64,000 nt of DNA. Source: Microplitis mediator (taxonomy: Eukaryota > Arthropoda > Insecta > Hymenoptera > Braconidae). Every line of letters begins with the position of its first letter. Positions within the stretch are counted from its first letter, which is position 1. Shown in pieces: positions 46,920 through 59,151 of the stretch. The stretch is taken from the NCBI RefSeq assembly GCF_029852145.1, contig NC_079977.1, positions 6,099,879-6,163,878 on the forward strand. Reading direction: 5' to 3'. Below the pieces are notes generated by a model. It made no database searches, was not told the origin of the DNA, and saw only the letters and a program-made list of their open reading frames with translations. The position numbers and the translations under genes were made by a program.

Positions 46920-47559
46920 AATATGAGTAGCGGCGTGTGCACGCGCGTTGACCAAATCAATAGCATGAACAAAAAAATCATTTTAACCGATGAAATCTAA
47001 ATATTATGGAATGAAAAAAATTTTGTACTTTCTAAACACATGGATAAATAATAATTCACCGAAAAAAAATCTTTTAATTAACTATGCTTTTGTTAATTAG
47101 CAAATTTTTACTTGTTGGAAGTTTACATAAAAACCCTGATTATTTCTAAACTAAAAACCTAGGATTTCTTTCACTTCTTGGAGCTATTCTTGAAAGGATT
47201 TAGAAAAGATCGCCGTTGGAAAAATTAAAAAATTATGATTTTGTACTTTTTTATTAACAATCTAAAGCATTGAAAAATAAAAAACGTAAATAAAGCAATC
47301 AAGAAAATTTATTTTTTTGATTTTTTATTGCTAAAAGCTACATAACAATGTTTTAAAAAAATTTGTACTTGCATTGCTTAAATAATTGTTATAAACAAAT
47401 GCATTGTTAATAAGATTTAAAAAAATTTTTTTTTGGGAAAAAAACGCTCAATGAAAATAACGATGTTTAAGAAGAAAATCGTTTCTTAACGTTTCTATTC
47501 TCCATGGGTAGACCTATTAATGTGCCAAAAAATTTGGTATACATAATATTTGGTACAGT
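46920..47559. other. Non-coding stretch
   Basis: AT-rich; repeated AAAAATTT words only, no recognised feature. Confidence 0.4.
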
Positions 47560-47897
47560 CCCTGATAGCCAAGTTGCCCGCAACTTGTCGACAATCTACT
47601 GCCGCAACCTGTCGCCAAGTTGGCCGCAAAAGTCAGCATTTCCATAAGTTGACGGCAACATTCCGAACAACTTGTCGGTAACTTTCAGCTCGTGTAACTG
47701 TTGCCGACAACTTGGCTACAAGTTGCTCAGAAACTTGGTGACAGGTTGCGGCAGTAGATTGTCGCCAAGCTGATGAGCAACTTGTAGCCAAGTTGTCGGC
47801 AACAGTTACACAAGCTGAAAGTTGTCGACAACTTGTCGTCAAGTTGGTCGCAACTCAGGTACTCCAACTTTCTGATCAGAAACTCTGGCTATCAGGG
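47560..47897. mobile_element. CCCTGATAGCC MITE with internal ACAACTTGTCG repeats
   Basis: Exact inverted ends CCCTGATAGCC (47560-47570) and GGCTATCAGGG (47887-47897). The inside is unusually GC-rich and made of AACTTGTCGNCAA, CAAGTTGNCGGCAA and GTTGCGGCAGTAGATTGTCG units on both strands. The minus-strand frame 47633-47842 is an artefact of these repeats. Confidence 0.85.
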
Positions 47898-47899
47898 GT

Positions 47900-48826
47900 A
47901 ATATTTTGCTTGGATTTCAATGCGATGTAATCAGTGAATGGTAAAAAAGTTAGGATAGACTTGTTCTTGGTAGAGATTTTTACGGTAGAGATGTAAATGT
48001 GCCCAAAAATCAAATAATTAATTAATCGACATAAATAACCTATAGTTGAAGATATCGAGAAAAAAGAATCTAATACTGCTGAGAAATAATATCGACATTT
48101 GAATAATCGATTTTTTTCTCTATCTCTAATTCTAGCAGTCCTCCAATAATTTCATTTGCAACAAGAGAGACTACTCCTGTGAACTACGTGGCAATTTATT
48201 TACATTTCCATAAATCTAATTCAAGTAATGAACCAAAACCACCAATTTAATTATCTCGGACGATAACATCATGACTTAGAAGGTAGTTCTGATAAACTAC
48301 GAGACATTTTGCTGTGCGAATAAATCGAACTAATCGATATAAATTAGACATTCACTTTAAAAAAGACGCTAATCGCGACACAGTGATATAAAAATATCAC
48401 CACGATACGGTCCGCGGACTCACAAGTTCTAGATGAATATGCAGTCACATTCACAATAGAAGAACAAAACGGCTGGTTATTAATAGAAATAATGAATGAT
48501 TACTCAATGATATTAAAAAAGATATAATAAATCATATTCACGTAAATTTCATCAAACTTTTCGTACTTGCTAATTTTTTAAAACGCGTAACAATTATCCA
48601 CGTACGTAAGAATCATATTTATATATTTAAATATCAATATTATTGCTAAATATACATTGCATTAAATATGATGTATGAAAAATGTTTAATAAAATATCTC
48701 AAAAATGTTGGCCATCAAAAAAGGCACTTGTCGTATAACAGAAAAGTATTGATACCAGCATTGCTTGCAAGTTTGGAATATAACACCTCTAAAATAAGTT
48801 TCTTACCAGGGACACTACAAGTGGTA
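47900..48826. other. Non-coding stretch
   Basis: AT-rich, no recognised feature. Confidence 0.35.
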
Positions 48827-48843
48827 GGCGCCATCTAGTGGTG
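48827..48843 (-). promoter_or_regulatory. CTCF-like site
   Basis: The minus strand reads CACCACTAGATGGCGCC, matching the CTCF core CCASYAGRKGGCRC at every position. Insects of several orders retain CTCF. Binding is not shown by sequence alone. Confidence 0.5.
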
Positions 48844-49548
48844 AGCACCGAACTACTCCCATTGCGGTTGTCTAGTACCGACGACTCTTCCTTTCTCTAT
48901 GTATTCTCTCTCTTTTTCTCCCAAGAAATTTTTCTCATGATTTAATAAACTTTTTTTTCTTAGTTGGAGCATACGGAAATTTTTGCGTTAAAAGAATAGT
49001 ATTTATTCCTAGCAATTTAATTTTTTTTGTTAACTCAACAGATATTTTGTGGATTCAAAGAATTTTCGATAAAGTAAATGATTCAATTGTTCGCGAATAA
49101 TTTTCACAGTTAGCACAGCTAAAGAAATCGCTAGCTTTTTGTTAAATTTGATTGAACAAGATATCAACAAGTAGTAATTGTTGATTTAAATTTAATATGA
49201 ATCTAACGACTTTATTTTGTACTGATACTTGATAAAGATTTTGACCTTAAAATTTCTTGCTAGAATCATATAACTTAAAATTTAATTTTTCCCGGGAATT
49301 AAATTAATAAAATATTAACATTTAATAATTATCTTTGTTATTTTTTCATCACTTACCTAACAATTTTTTATTTTAATTTAATAAAGTACTTTATTTTATT
49401 GTAATTAAAAGTATTGAACCATACAGTGTACGAATTTTATGATAAATATGATAATTTTACTATAATTAATTTGAATTTGAATTAAACAGTTTCATATAAC
49501 TACGCGGTACTTGAAATAGAAAACTGAAAAAATGAGTAAAAATTCTAT
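48844..49548. other. Non-coding stretch
   Basis: AT-rich, no recognised feature. Confidence 0.35.
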
Positions 49549-49717
49549 ACACAGAAAAAAGGATTTCTTGGTACAAAAAATTTTTATTCGTCTCAAGAAA
49601 TTTTTTGCATTAAGAATTGAAAATAAAAAATTTCTAGTGCCAAGTCTTGAGAAAATTTTTGTTTTCATTTCATAATGCAAAATATTTCTTGCGCCAAGAA
49701 ATCCTTTTTTTCTGTGT
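49549..49717. mobile_element. ACACAGAAAAAAAGGAT MITE, copy 3 (best termini)
   Basis: ACACAGAAAAAAGGATTTCT and its exact inverse apart from one T; interior ATAATGCAAAATATTTCTTG shared with copies at 8462, 32238, 50306 and 63677. Confidence 0.8.
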
Positions 49718-50305
49718 AAGAATTATACTTTTAAATTTATGTTTTGGTTAATAATTTAGTAATATTTTGAAATTATTATTTGAAACCAATTTTTTAATTT
49801 TTCCGAAGCAGTATAACTGTAATTTCTCATATCATTTTCCTTTTTTCACATAAATTTTTATGCAACGAATTCACATCAAATAATCGATTTACGGTTTGTT
49901 AATACAAATTTATGAAATATTTTCCGAAAAAAAATTGACTAAATTTTTAAAAATCTTAAAAAATGAAAAAAAACCTTTTTTAAGTGTGAGAGTACTCAAT
50001 ACACGAATGAAAATAACATATTCCCCTTCTTAAAAAAAGAGTCTATCGGTAAATTTTTTTTTTTCCATCAGGCCCAAGAAAATGATTTTCCCACACCTGC
50101 TGAATGACTGATCATAAATATCACCTTTCCTTAATCTACAGTATCCGTACCAAATAATTATAGAATTAAAATCCACCTGACAAATTAAAAAAAAAAAATA
50201 AAAAAAAATATAAACAATTTACAAAAAAACAAAATGAATTCCAAGTAAATCTATTAATTACAATTATCATTTAATTACTTGATTAATTATAAAAATAAAT
50301 GTATG

Positions 50306-50480
50306 CACAGAAAAAAAAATTTTTTTGGCGCAAAAAATTTTTTCGTGATAAATTAAAAATAAAAATTTTCTTGAGGCGGGAAAACATTTTCTTCGAGCAA
50401 GAAAAATTTTCAACGCAAATGTTTGTCTTCAATTTATAATGCAAAATATTTCTCGCGCCAAAAAATCCTTTTTTTCTGTA
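50306..50480. mobile_element. ACACAGAAAAAAAGGAT MITE, copy 4
   Basis: GCACAGAAAAAAAAATTTTT and inverse of AAATCCTTTTTTTCTGTAC; interior ATAATGCAAAATATTTCTCG as in copy 3. Confidence 0.75.
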
Positions 50481-50639
50481 CAGCGATATTTTAAAAATAA
50501 AATTAAAGTGTCCGGAATAAATAAATAATAATGATGAATTAATTAGTAAATTAAAGTAAGGAAGTAATGACAGAAAAAAAAGGTGATCTCGTTAAGAAGT
50601 AACTGGTTGATTATTATAACTCACATGGGTTTTTATTTA

Positions 50640-50880
50640 GGTATGTGTAGACTACTGGTTATGGGGCGTCAGGTGCCCAGAACCGTTGACGCGGCCGTTA
50701 CAATACATACGCGATATTGTGAGCGAGCGAGCGAGCCCGTAAAAGGTAAGAGGGAAGAAGATGATATTAAAAAGTGTAAGAGTGAGTGAGTGAGTGAGTG
50801 AGTGGACTAAAGGAACCCTTGGTACGTGCTCGCGCCCGCAATAATAATGTATGCCATTAATAAGAATGCGGTCGGGAGTC
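50640..50880. other. GC-richer patch with GAGC and GAGT repeats
   Basis: GACGCGGCCGTTACAATAC, a GAGCGAGCGAGCGAGC run and a GAGTGAGTGAGTGAGTGAGT run. The two frames here are short and opposite, without family signal. Possible promoter or untranslated exon. Confidence 0.3.
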
Positions 50881-51349
50881 AAAAGGTAGTTTGTGTTGTC
50901 TATCTCTTTCTTTTTCTTTTACTATATACCATCTTTTTTCCCAGTTTTATATTATAGGAATGTAAGGTGTCTCATTTATTGGGTGGAAGTTGATATAGAA
51001 GGAGTAGATGTAGATGTAGAGGTAGAGGTAAAAGTAGAGGATGAATATCCTTGTGAAATTACTTAAGTAAAGGGCCATGTGCTAAGGACAAGGGTGAAGG
51101 GCGTTTAACCGTTGGATATTCCATAGCAACTTTTTGGGGTGAACAAGAGCACCAGCTGATTCTAACATGTGTTTACTAATATAAGCTACTTTTGAGTTTT
51201 TTAGTTTGAAGGAACTGTCTCTACAATGCTAACATCTTGAAATGCGATTACATACTATTACGACAACGAAAAAAATTTTAGGGAATGATCGTATGAAATT
51301 TATCAAGGCAAGTTTCGAATTTTTATACCCATTGTTTCTTCGTTACACA

Positions 51350-52040
51350 GTTAGAAATTTTGGGTATTTGTGTTAAAAAATTATTTGGTTCATTTTTTGG
51401 TGTTGATTTTCAACACAGAAATCTGATAATTCAACACAAACTGTTTGTGTTATTTTACTTGAACTGATTTTTTTATGTTAATCGATTAGAAAATCTTTAA
51501 TGTAACACATTTCTGTGTTATTCGAAAATTAACACAAAATTTGAGTTGTTTAGCTAAACACTCCCGCGCATTTCTTCATTACTGTAACCAAGCAAAGCAT
51601 TGTAGCAGCATTGTCTGCAAGGAAACTTGGATTATAATTTATTTACAATTAAACATAATCATAGATAACTTTAATATTTTTATGATCAGGTTCAATGATT
51701 TTTTTATTCTCATTTTACGGGAGGATAATTCATAGCTCCGTTTTTTAGAAAAATCACAGAAAATTGAACTAATTGTTTGCTAAATTAACATCAGTTGTAT
51801 TAAGGTTAGATCAGTTTCCTTGAGTTGGTTCGATTATGTGCTTATATTTATTAGTTAATTTTAACACGAAAGTCTGTTAAATTCACACAAATTTTCTGTC
51901 AAAATAACAGATTTTGTGTTCAATTATTTAATATAAAATTTGTGTTAAAGATCAACACTAATGAGTTGAATTAACACAAAAATTTGTGTAGACCCTTTGC
52001 AACACATGATTTGTGTTGAATTTAATACAAAATTTCAAAA
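51350..52040 (+). repeat. AACACAAATTTGTGTT repeat region
   Basis: Dense in TTTGTGTT, AACACAAA and CAACACAGAAAT units; its first ~250 bases are an inverted copy of 44612-44880, including the GTTTAGCTAAACA palindrome. Confidence 0.7.
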
Positions 52041-52478
52041 TGTGAAGGCAAGTTTCAAACTTTCATATACTAATTATTTCTTCATTAATATGAATTTAAA
52101 GAGGGCAGAGCGGGTTGTGAATTTGAAAGTGGGTATTTTTGCAAAAAGTTAATTTTAAAAAATTTTTTTAATTAATGAGAGATTTAAAAATTTGTGGTGA
52201 AAAAATTTGAAGTCATGTTTGAACTTGAATTTCGATATTTATATCTTTAAAATTATTGTAAAGTTCGAATTATGATTTTGTTGAATTTGGGATGGACGAA
52301 TTTTTTCAAGAGACAACTCAAAAATGAAATAAATTTTTGATTGATTCCTGCACATACTTTTACTTTTATTAAGATCACAATAATTTTTGACGAAATTATT
52401 TAATGGTGAACTTACACAAAAATTTGAAGATTAGAAATAAAATTTTTTTAGTGACCATTGGATGACTTTAACCCAACC

Positions 52479-52567
52479 CACACGAAAAAGTGTATATGTG
52501 ATATATATGCATCAACGTATCGGCTATATGGGACATATATGTTATTCATATATTTTTTTGTGCGGGA
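52479..52567. mobile_element. CCCACACGAAAAA hairpin MITE
   Basis: CCCACACGAAAAAGTGTATA and inverse from the right (CCCGCACAAAAAAATATATG) enclose TATATATG runs. 89 bp. Confidence 0.5.
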
Positions 52568-53195
52568 AGTTACAGTAATTTTATTTTTTAATACTTATTT
52601 TATAAACTTTGTTATTCCATTTCGAGAAATTTTCATTAAAAATTTTTCGTTTTATTCCTTTTACGCTGACCAACATAACCGACATTTAAAGTTTTCATAA
52701 CTCGGTAACGAAAAATCCCATAAATTTCTATAACCATTTTTTCCAAAGTTCAGACTCTCTACTTTCAAATGCTCTTGATATTTCAAATTTAGAAGAAAAA
52801 CTTTTCCAATAAGCCTCCAAAAAAAAAAGTACTACTAATTTTTCCTTATGGTCCATGGACGCATTTTGACAAATTTTCACTAAAACGGATTTTTGCCGTA
52901 AAAATTTAAAAAATCGTTGGAAACAATAATTTTTGAATTATAATACAAAATTAATTTTTATTCATCTCTTTCAATTTAAATCAAAATCACAATAATCAAA
53001 ATTTTGTCAATTATTTGAACAAAAAAAAAATTGTTAATTTTCCCGCCCAAAGTTGTTTGAGTAAATAAAAATTTCCATACACCCACAGTTCAAAAAGTTG
53101 TTGCCGGATCGGTAAAAAATCCGGTCGTTGACATCTCGTTTAAAAAGTGAAACTTGCAAATAATTAAATAAAAAAAAAAAAATAAGAAGACAATA

Positions 53196-53495
53196 ATGGT
53201 TAAAAGGATGCACTTTACATACACCAGACACATACAATACAATAAAATACATTTAACCGCGTTTACTCATCGTACCCAGCTCTGTTACTCCTGTATGGTA
53301 ACAGGTGCTCCAGCCGGGTTTGAAAACGACAGCAAGTGCATCGATGAGTCGCTGGTGTACCGGTGCGCCGGTACGCTGGTACGCCGGGCTCACTTCCGAG
53401 CCGGTATTAGAATTGTTCCAGGCGCTGCTGACTGCTCGAGTGTGGGGTGCATAACTATTTACTTATATCGAGCATTATATATACACAATATATAA
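53196..53495 (+). other. GC-rich patch with a 99-codon open frame
   Basis: The centre (53270-53450) is GC-rich, with GTGCGCCGGTACGCTGG imperfect repeats (GTACCGGTGCGCC, GGTACGCTGGTACGCCGG). The frame has no signal peptide or family similarity and ends in TATA microsatellite-coded residues, so I do not call it a gene. Likely regulatory island or untranslated exon. Confidence 0.3.
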
Positions 53496-53840
53496 AATAT
53501 ACATATACATATACATATACATAAAATTAGTGAAACCTTAATTTAAAAGTATTAAATTGACGGCATACAGCCCCAACAGAATAAAAGCGGCGGCTTTAGC
53601 CGTTAAAAAAATAATTTATTCCTGATATGATAAAAATGTATGAATAATTAACCAGCTTATTTATTATATACTTTTTTTTATTAACCCGACAATATCGCTC
53701 ATTACTTTTTGATCAATAGATATACATTTTTTTAATTTAATTAATTTTCAAAAGTAAACCGATTGTTGAGTTTAATTAATTGGTGATAGATATGTATATA
53801 TATTTGAAGATAGTGCACAGAGAGAATTTTATAGTAAACT

Positions 53841-54224
53841 CTGATTAAACAACTGAATTCGGTCGAATTGAACCGAATTAAATTTTTAATTCTATTTAAT
53901 TAAGATAAATTCTGTTAATTCGGTGCCTAACTTAAAAATGAATTCTGTCTAATTCGGCAGGAAAACCAGAATTTGTCCAAATTAAAACGAACTTAAATAA
54001 TTCTATTCGGTTTAATTCTGATTAATTCGAAAATAATTCTCCAATTTCTGATTCTGAATCCGAATTAAACTGAATTAAAACGAATTTGAAATTTTTAAAA
54101 TCGGTTTTATTCTGTTTAATTCAAATTCAAATTTTCAATTCAGTTGAATTCTGTTTTGCAGAATTCGACAGAATATAACAAAATTAAAATTTTTAATTCG
54201 GTCGAATTCAGTTGTTTAATCAGG
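53841..54224. mobile_element. 384-bp CTGATTAAACAACTGAATTC MITE, copy 2
   Basis: Same length and order as 546-929, with only scattered substitutions. Confidence 0.75.
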
Positions 54225-56340
54225 AAAAGTTATCATATTGTTATAGTCAAATTTCTGAACTGAATTCGATAGTAGTGAACATCATTCAAATTATTAGATT
54301 AACAATCTGAATTGTAGTATCTACCAACTACATGGCAAAATTTACAATCATTGATGATAATCAGGAATTATAACTTTTATTATCTTGACTAATTACTACT
54401 ATTATCAGCATCGTAATTCTTAATAACCTGATGGTAATAGTTACCATCAGCCCAAATAATAATTACTATCTAAACTAATAAAGAATTCAAATATCGGCGT
54501 TACAGTCTGAAGCTTGTCTACATGTAATTTTCTCTTTGTTTAACTGTGTATGTGATTAATTTCACTTAATACTTGGATGATTGCTATTTTGATGATCATA
54601 CCCGATCATTTAAAGTTATCAATAACAGCTCCAATATTTGGAAAGTTTTATTATATTCGGACTTAAACGATTGCATTGTTACTTATTTCAATTATTTAAA
54701 AGACAAAATGTACATAGCAAAATATGGATAAATAAAGGATTTAAATTTGCATAAATTTATCCTATTTTTTGTTCCAGAATTTTTACAACCTTGAATAGTA
54801 ACAGTTACCATCTTCGATTTTAACAATTATAGTCTTTAATAGTTACAATGAGCATCTTTGATAGTAATCGTCACCACCATCAATTGTTACTGTTATCATT
54901 TTCAATAGTAAAACTAATCATTTTACCACTGGAAAATTTTGTTACCATTTAAAATAGTTGAAGTTAAAAATTTAGCATCGTAAATAGTATAATATGAAAT
55001 TTTCCCCGTGTGTTTCACTCAAATTTGCAAGAAATTTCTTCGTTTGAACCAAAATTACTTACGCTCTTAAAATGAATCTGTTGGAAGCAGGAGTATGTAG
55101 AACAGAGAATATAGGATATTCAGGTTTTAGTTTATTAAATATTAAGTAATCAGTCACTTTATTAATAATATGCAGTAATTAAATAGAGGTTTACAATATG
55201 ACAAAAGATATGACTAATGTACTGTATATAAATATTTTGAAGGAATATGATTATTATGAATACTGTATAGTAGTCGTCACAATGGTCATAAAACCCTAGT
55301 TTCGTTAACTCTATACTCACTCTGTATCGTTGCATTTCTCCAACAGAATCAGTGAAAAATACTCCAATCAGTGAATATACACTGCACAAATATTCCAAAA
55401 TATATATGACAAATTCAATCAATGATACACTTGATACTCGCAGTGAATATTCACTGATTTGCAGCCACTTTTTACTGATTCATTTTAAGGCCTTCTATTT
55501 GCTTAAGATAATTTTTCTTCAGTCAAAGAAGTATTTGTTATAGTAAGCAATCAATTTATTGCGAATTTGCGTACCCCTGATTTTTGAAGACTCTTCAAAA
55601 TGACTTCATTTTATACAAATCTTGTAATAATTTAAAAATAAAAAATTTTGAATACTGTTCACTCCAAAACAGCCGTAGATTTAATAGATTTCGAAAGTGG
55701 TCAAAATAAATCAATGCATCAGCATACTACTAATGACAATTTCAGAGATTTAATCACTAAAATTCCCACATTGCACATACTCTCCATTAATGATTGTTAA
55801 TTATTCAAATAAAAATAATTAAAATAACAAAACATCAGTCCTCGTTTCTACTTGTACTGTTGTATATATTGAGAACTGTAACCAAATAGTATTATATATA
55901 ATAGTGTTGTCATGTAAATTACGGTGGGTTAAATTTTCCAACATGCCATATGATTATTATTTTATTTATTATTAACTGAAGCATATAAATCAACGCGTAA
56001 ATTGTGCGGCCATATCCCCACAGCTATGACTTTGTATAGAAACAGAATAGAGCAATGTGCGTAATCAAATATGCGTAACTGAATCGTGTGAAATGTTTTT
56101 CCCCTTTTACTGCATTTATAATATGGATACTCAATCCCCATGACCATTTCTTTCACTCCCTTCAAATTATTATTTAAACTCTACCCAATCGCCCACGACC
56201 TCTTCCTGCTTTATATTTTACATTTATCATTTTTCCCACCAAAGAAATAAAACCAAATAAATTTTTGGATACCAATCCAAATTACTTTATCACTGAATTT
56301 AAATCTTTATATTTGGTTCAAATTATTATACACTGTAAAA
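54225..56340. other. Non-coding stretch
   Basis: Recurring GTTACCAT/ATGGTAA and ATAGTAAC phrases (54290-54960) suggest a degraded inverted-repeat element around copy 2 of the 384-bp MITE. AATCAGTGAATAT repeats lie near 55330-55460. No gene recognised. Confidence 0.35.
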
Positions 56341-57200
56341 ATTCGTAGAGTATATACCCGAGTCGAAGTTTCAGTTTTCTTTTGAGTCACTCAAGTTCTC
56401 AAAATTATGCTTTTGATTCTCTTACATTCTCCCTACATTTCTTTTTATGCTCTTACATTATCTTTTTTTTTGCTTTCTTTAGTTCTCTATGAACTATTTC
56501 GAGTTCTCTATCCGAAGTTTTTAGTTCTTGAACTGGAAGTTTATGAACGATGATTCGCTTCTGATTCTCCTTCGATCTCAAAAAATGAATTTAAAAATTT
56601 TCATTAATCAAAAATCAATCAATTAAAAATCTGCCAATCGTTTTCAAGAGCATTGGCCGACGACACTTACCTAAAAAAAAAGTATTATTGTTTGTGTGTC
56701 GCAGATTGCATACTTTATAAGGCTTCAATAGAGCATCATTATATCAGTACCCTAGTAAATTTGTTTGTACAGAAAAAATATCTAAGACATACTTGGTATT
56801 TAGTCCCACGACCTATTTTAGTACTTGAGATTCTCAAGTGGATCTAAATTAGCATTTTTTATACTTTTTACTCTTATTGGCTCTTATGGATTCTGAAAAA
56901 TCAAAATTTAACATCTTTTTAAAACCTACGAGGAAAAAAATAAATAGTACTGGTTACTGTTAAAATAGTCGTTGTTTATAGTTCAAGAGTACACAAACCC
57001 CTCAGCACAGCTCTTGTTGCTGTATACAATGCGAGAACTTACTATTTAGTGACAGGAATGGTTACTTAGATCTCGCAGTTCTCATTAACATCCAGAACAG
57101 GACTCAGTCCTGTTTTGACATGAACTATTGCTAAATTCATATGTGTCTGTAGCGTCAAGAATAGTGAAGACCCATATGAAGTTAGTAATCGTTGACTTAT

Positions 57201-57346
57201 AAGTAAGCCAGTTAAGTCTAAACCAAGGCGAAAACTCAATGAATTTCATATCTCCGTAAAAAAAAGTCGAGTTTGTCTTGTGAAATACGGCTCCAAATTT
57301 CGACTTGGTAAACCAAACCTAAATCAAGTTTTATTTTTGACCCGGG
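57201..57346 (+). repeat. Right-end remnant of the CCCGGGTCAAAA element
   Basis: Matches 22231-22377 (AAGCCAGTTAAGTCTAAACC, TCTCCGTAAAAAAA, ATTTTTGACCCGGG) with few changes. Confidence 0.8.
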
Positions 57347-57478
57347 AGGTTATCTTTTTTCTTAAATTTGAAGAAACTGTTTATACATAGTTGACTGAAC
57401 TAAAAAATACTTAACTTAACTATTTTGAGATACATTAACTATGTATTGTTAATGTAATCGTTCCGAAAAAATAATTAA

Positions 57479-57586
57479 CCCGTTAGCACTCCCATTATGA
57501 GCATTTTGCTCACAGGACACTATTCAACCTATCGGATGTCACTGCAGTGCAAGCGAGACACTAAAAAACACGGGAGTGCTGAAGGG
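57479..57586. mobile_element. piggyBac-like 108-bp MITE
   Basis: Inverted ends CCCGTTAGCACTCCC and inverse of GGGAGTGCTGAAGGG, flanked on both sides by TTAA (57475-57478, 57587-57590), the piggyBac target. Non-coding; the centre has CATTTTGCTCACAGG. Confidence 0.8.
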
Positions 57587-57599
57587 TTAAAGCGCTATT

Positions 57600-58100
57600 T
57601 AACTGTCATTTCATAGTTAGATTTACTGGATTTTTCTCTGAGCGTATACTTATTGTCTTATAAAAATACTCTAACTTCTAATTTAGACCTAAATATTCTG
57701 CGTATAAAATATTTTCATCTTAATTTAGTGCTTCAGATATTTATGCATTTTTTCTCAAAATTAAAGATCTATAAATTAATTTATTGAGTACTTATTGTAC
57801 TACACATTTTTTCTCAGTGTAAGGATTTTATGCTCATAATAAATCATTGTTTCATTAAATTTAAAAATTAATTTTTTTTTACTAAAAATGTCTTAAAAAA
57901 AAATTAGTAATACCCCTTTTTTTTTTAACTTGACAGTAATTTTGAACCACCTGAAAAAATAAAAAAAATTAACAATAAATCCAATTTAAAAAAAACCGCG
58001 AATTTGTCACTTGGCGGGATCCGACATGAATAAAGTGGGAGTATAAGTACTCGAAGAAATTTAATCCAACACACACATAGATGCACACATATAAAACGAC
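57600..58100. other. Non-coding stretch
   Basis: AT-rich, no recognised feature. Confidence 0.35.
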
Positions 58101-59151
58101 CGTATACATGACTCTACCGAAGGAGAAGGTGCAGGTGAGTGAGACAAGTAGACAGATTAAGAACAGTAGTAAGTAAGAGGGAAGAGTAAGCGTGGAACGT
58201 GTTGGCTGTTCACCTGGCGGGAGGTGGGCGGTTGCGACGTAGGAGAAGGTGCAGGAGTCTTGTATTCTGGTAGGAATGAGTAAGAGGGGAGGGGAGGGGA
58301 GTGATTGTTAGACTAGAGTCCAAGTAGCGGAGGTGAAGCGCGACCGGCCCTCTGGTTGCGGGGCCTTAGCTAGTCCAGTCCGGGACAGCACGCCTCCTGC
58401 TGCACGCTCGATGAGGTACTCTTAGCCTAGTTTAACACCAAACGTACTGAGTCCTCTAACCCGACTACTGCAAGTCTATCTCGCGGTTCTACTTGCTGGT
58501 ACCTGCTGCAGGTCGCGTTGCCTGTTCTTGCTCCTGCTAGCTCTTATACTTGTCTAAGAACAATCTTCAGTGTCGCGCGCGTTCTCCCAGCTCTCGTGCG
58601 CTACCACTCGTGTCTTGTACCCGCGACTTGCTGATGTCAAATCCGCGAGTTCAGATCCACGAGTTCCACTATAATAAATAAAAATCTAAATAAAAATAAG
58701 AGTTCCTGGCAAGTGGTTGAAGAGCTCGAACACGCTTCGCGAACTGTGACTGTGACTGTGCGCTTGACCGCGGTGGTCAACTGGCAAACAATCTTTTATC
58801 TGCTCGTGCGCATCCATCGGCTTACAGATTACGCGAATCCGTCGGACCGATTTATTTAATGTGACAGGTGACAGTTGTCATCATTTTGTTCTTTTGTGGA
58901 TTTAATTTTGTGGTAAATTTATTTTGACTTAAGTGTCTGAGTATTATGTTCCCTGTGGTATTTTGTGACGTTTTGGTTTTTTTTTTAATTAATTAAAAAT
59001 TTTTTTTAAATCATGTGCTAAGTGCGGGATTTATTGGATCTGTGCACTAGACGGTTGTACTGTTGATAGAGACTTCAATGCTTTAGTACCTTCTTAATTC
59101 GTTTATATATTTAGGAAATTTATCACTATAAATTAAAATTTTTCGGTGAGT
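58100..59151 (+). promoter_or_regulatory. GC-rich promoter region and possible untranslated first exon
   Basis: The longest GC-rich island in the window (58130-58870), with CpG-containing words (TGTCGCGCGCGTTCTCCC, GACCGCGGTGGTCAAC, CGAATCCGTCGGACCG) and no long open frame. A good donor follows a run of AT-rich sequence (TTTTTCGGTGAGTTTT at about 59145). The layout suits a promoter and 5' UTR exon of a large plus-strand gene whose coding exons lie beyond the window. Strand and limits are inferred. Confidence 0.35.

Noticed and set aside
53196..53495. 99-codon frame in a GC-rich patch as a gene
   Set aside because: No family similarity; N- and C-terminal parts are AT-microsatellite translations and the centre is an imperfect repeat.
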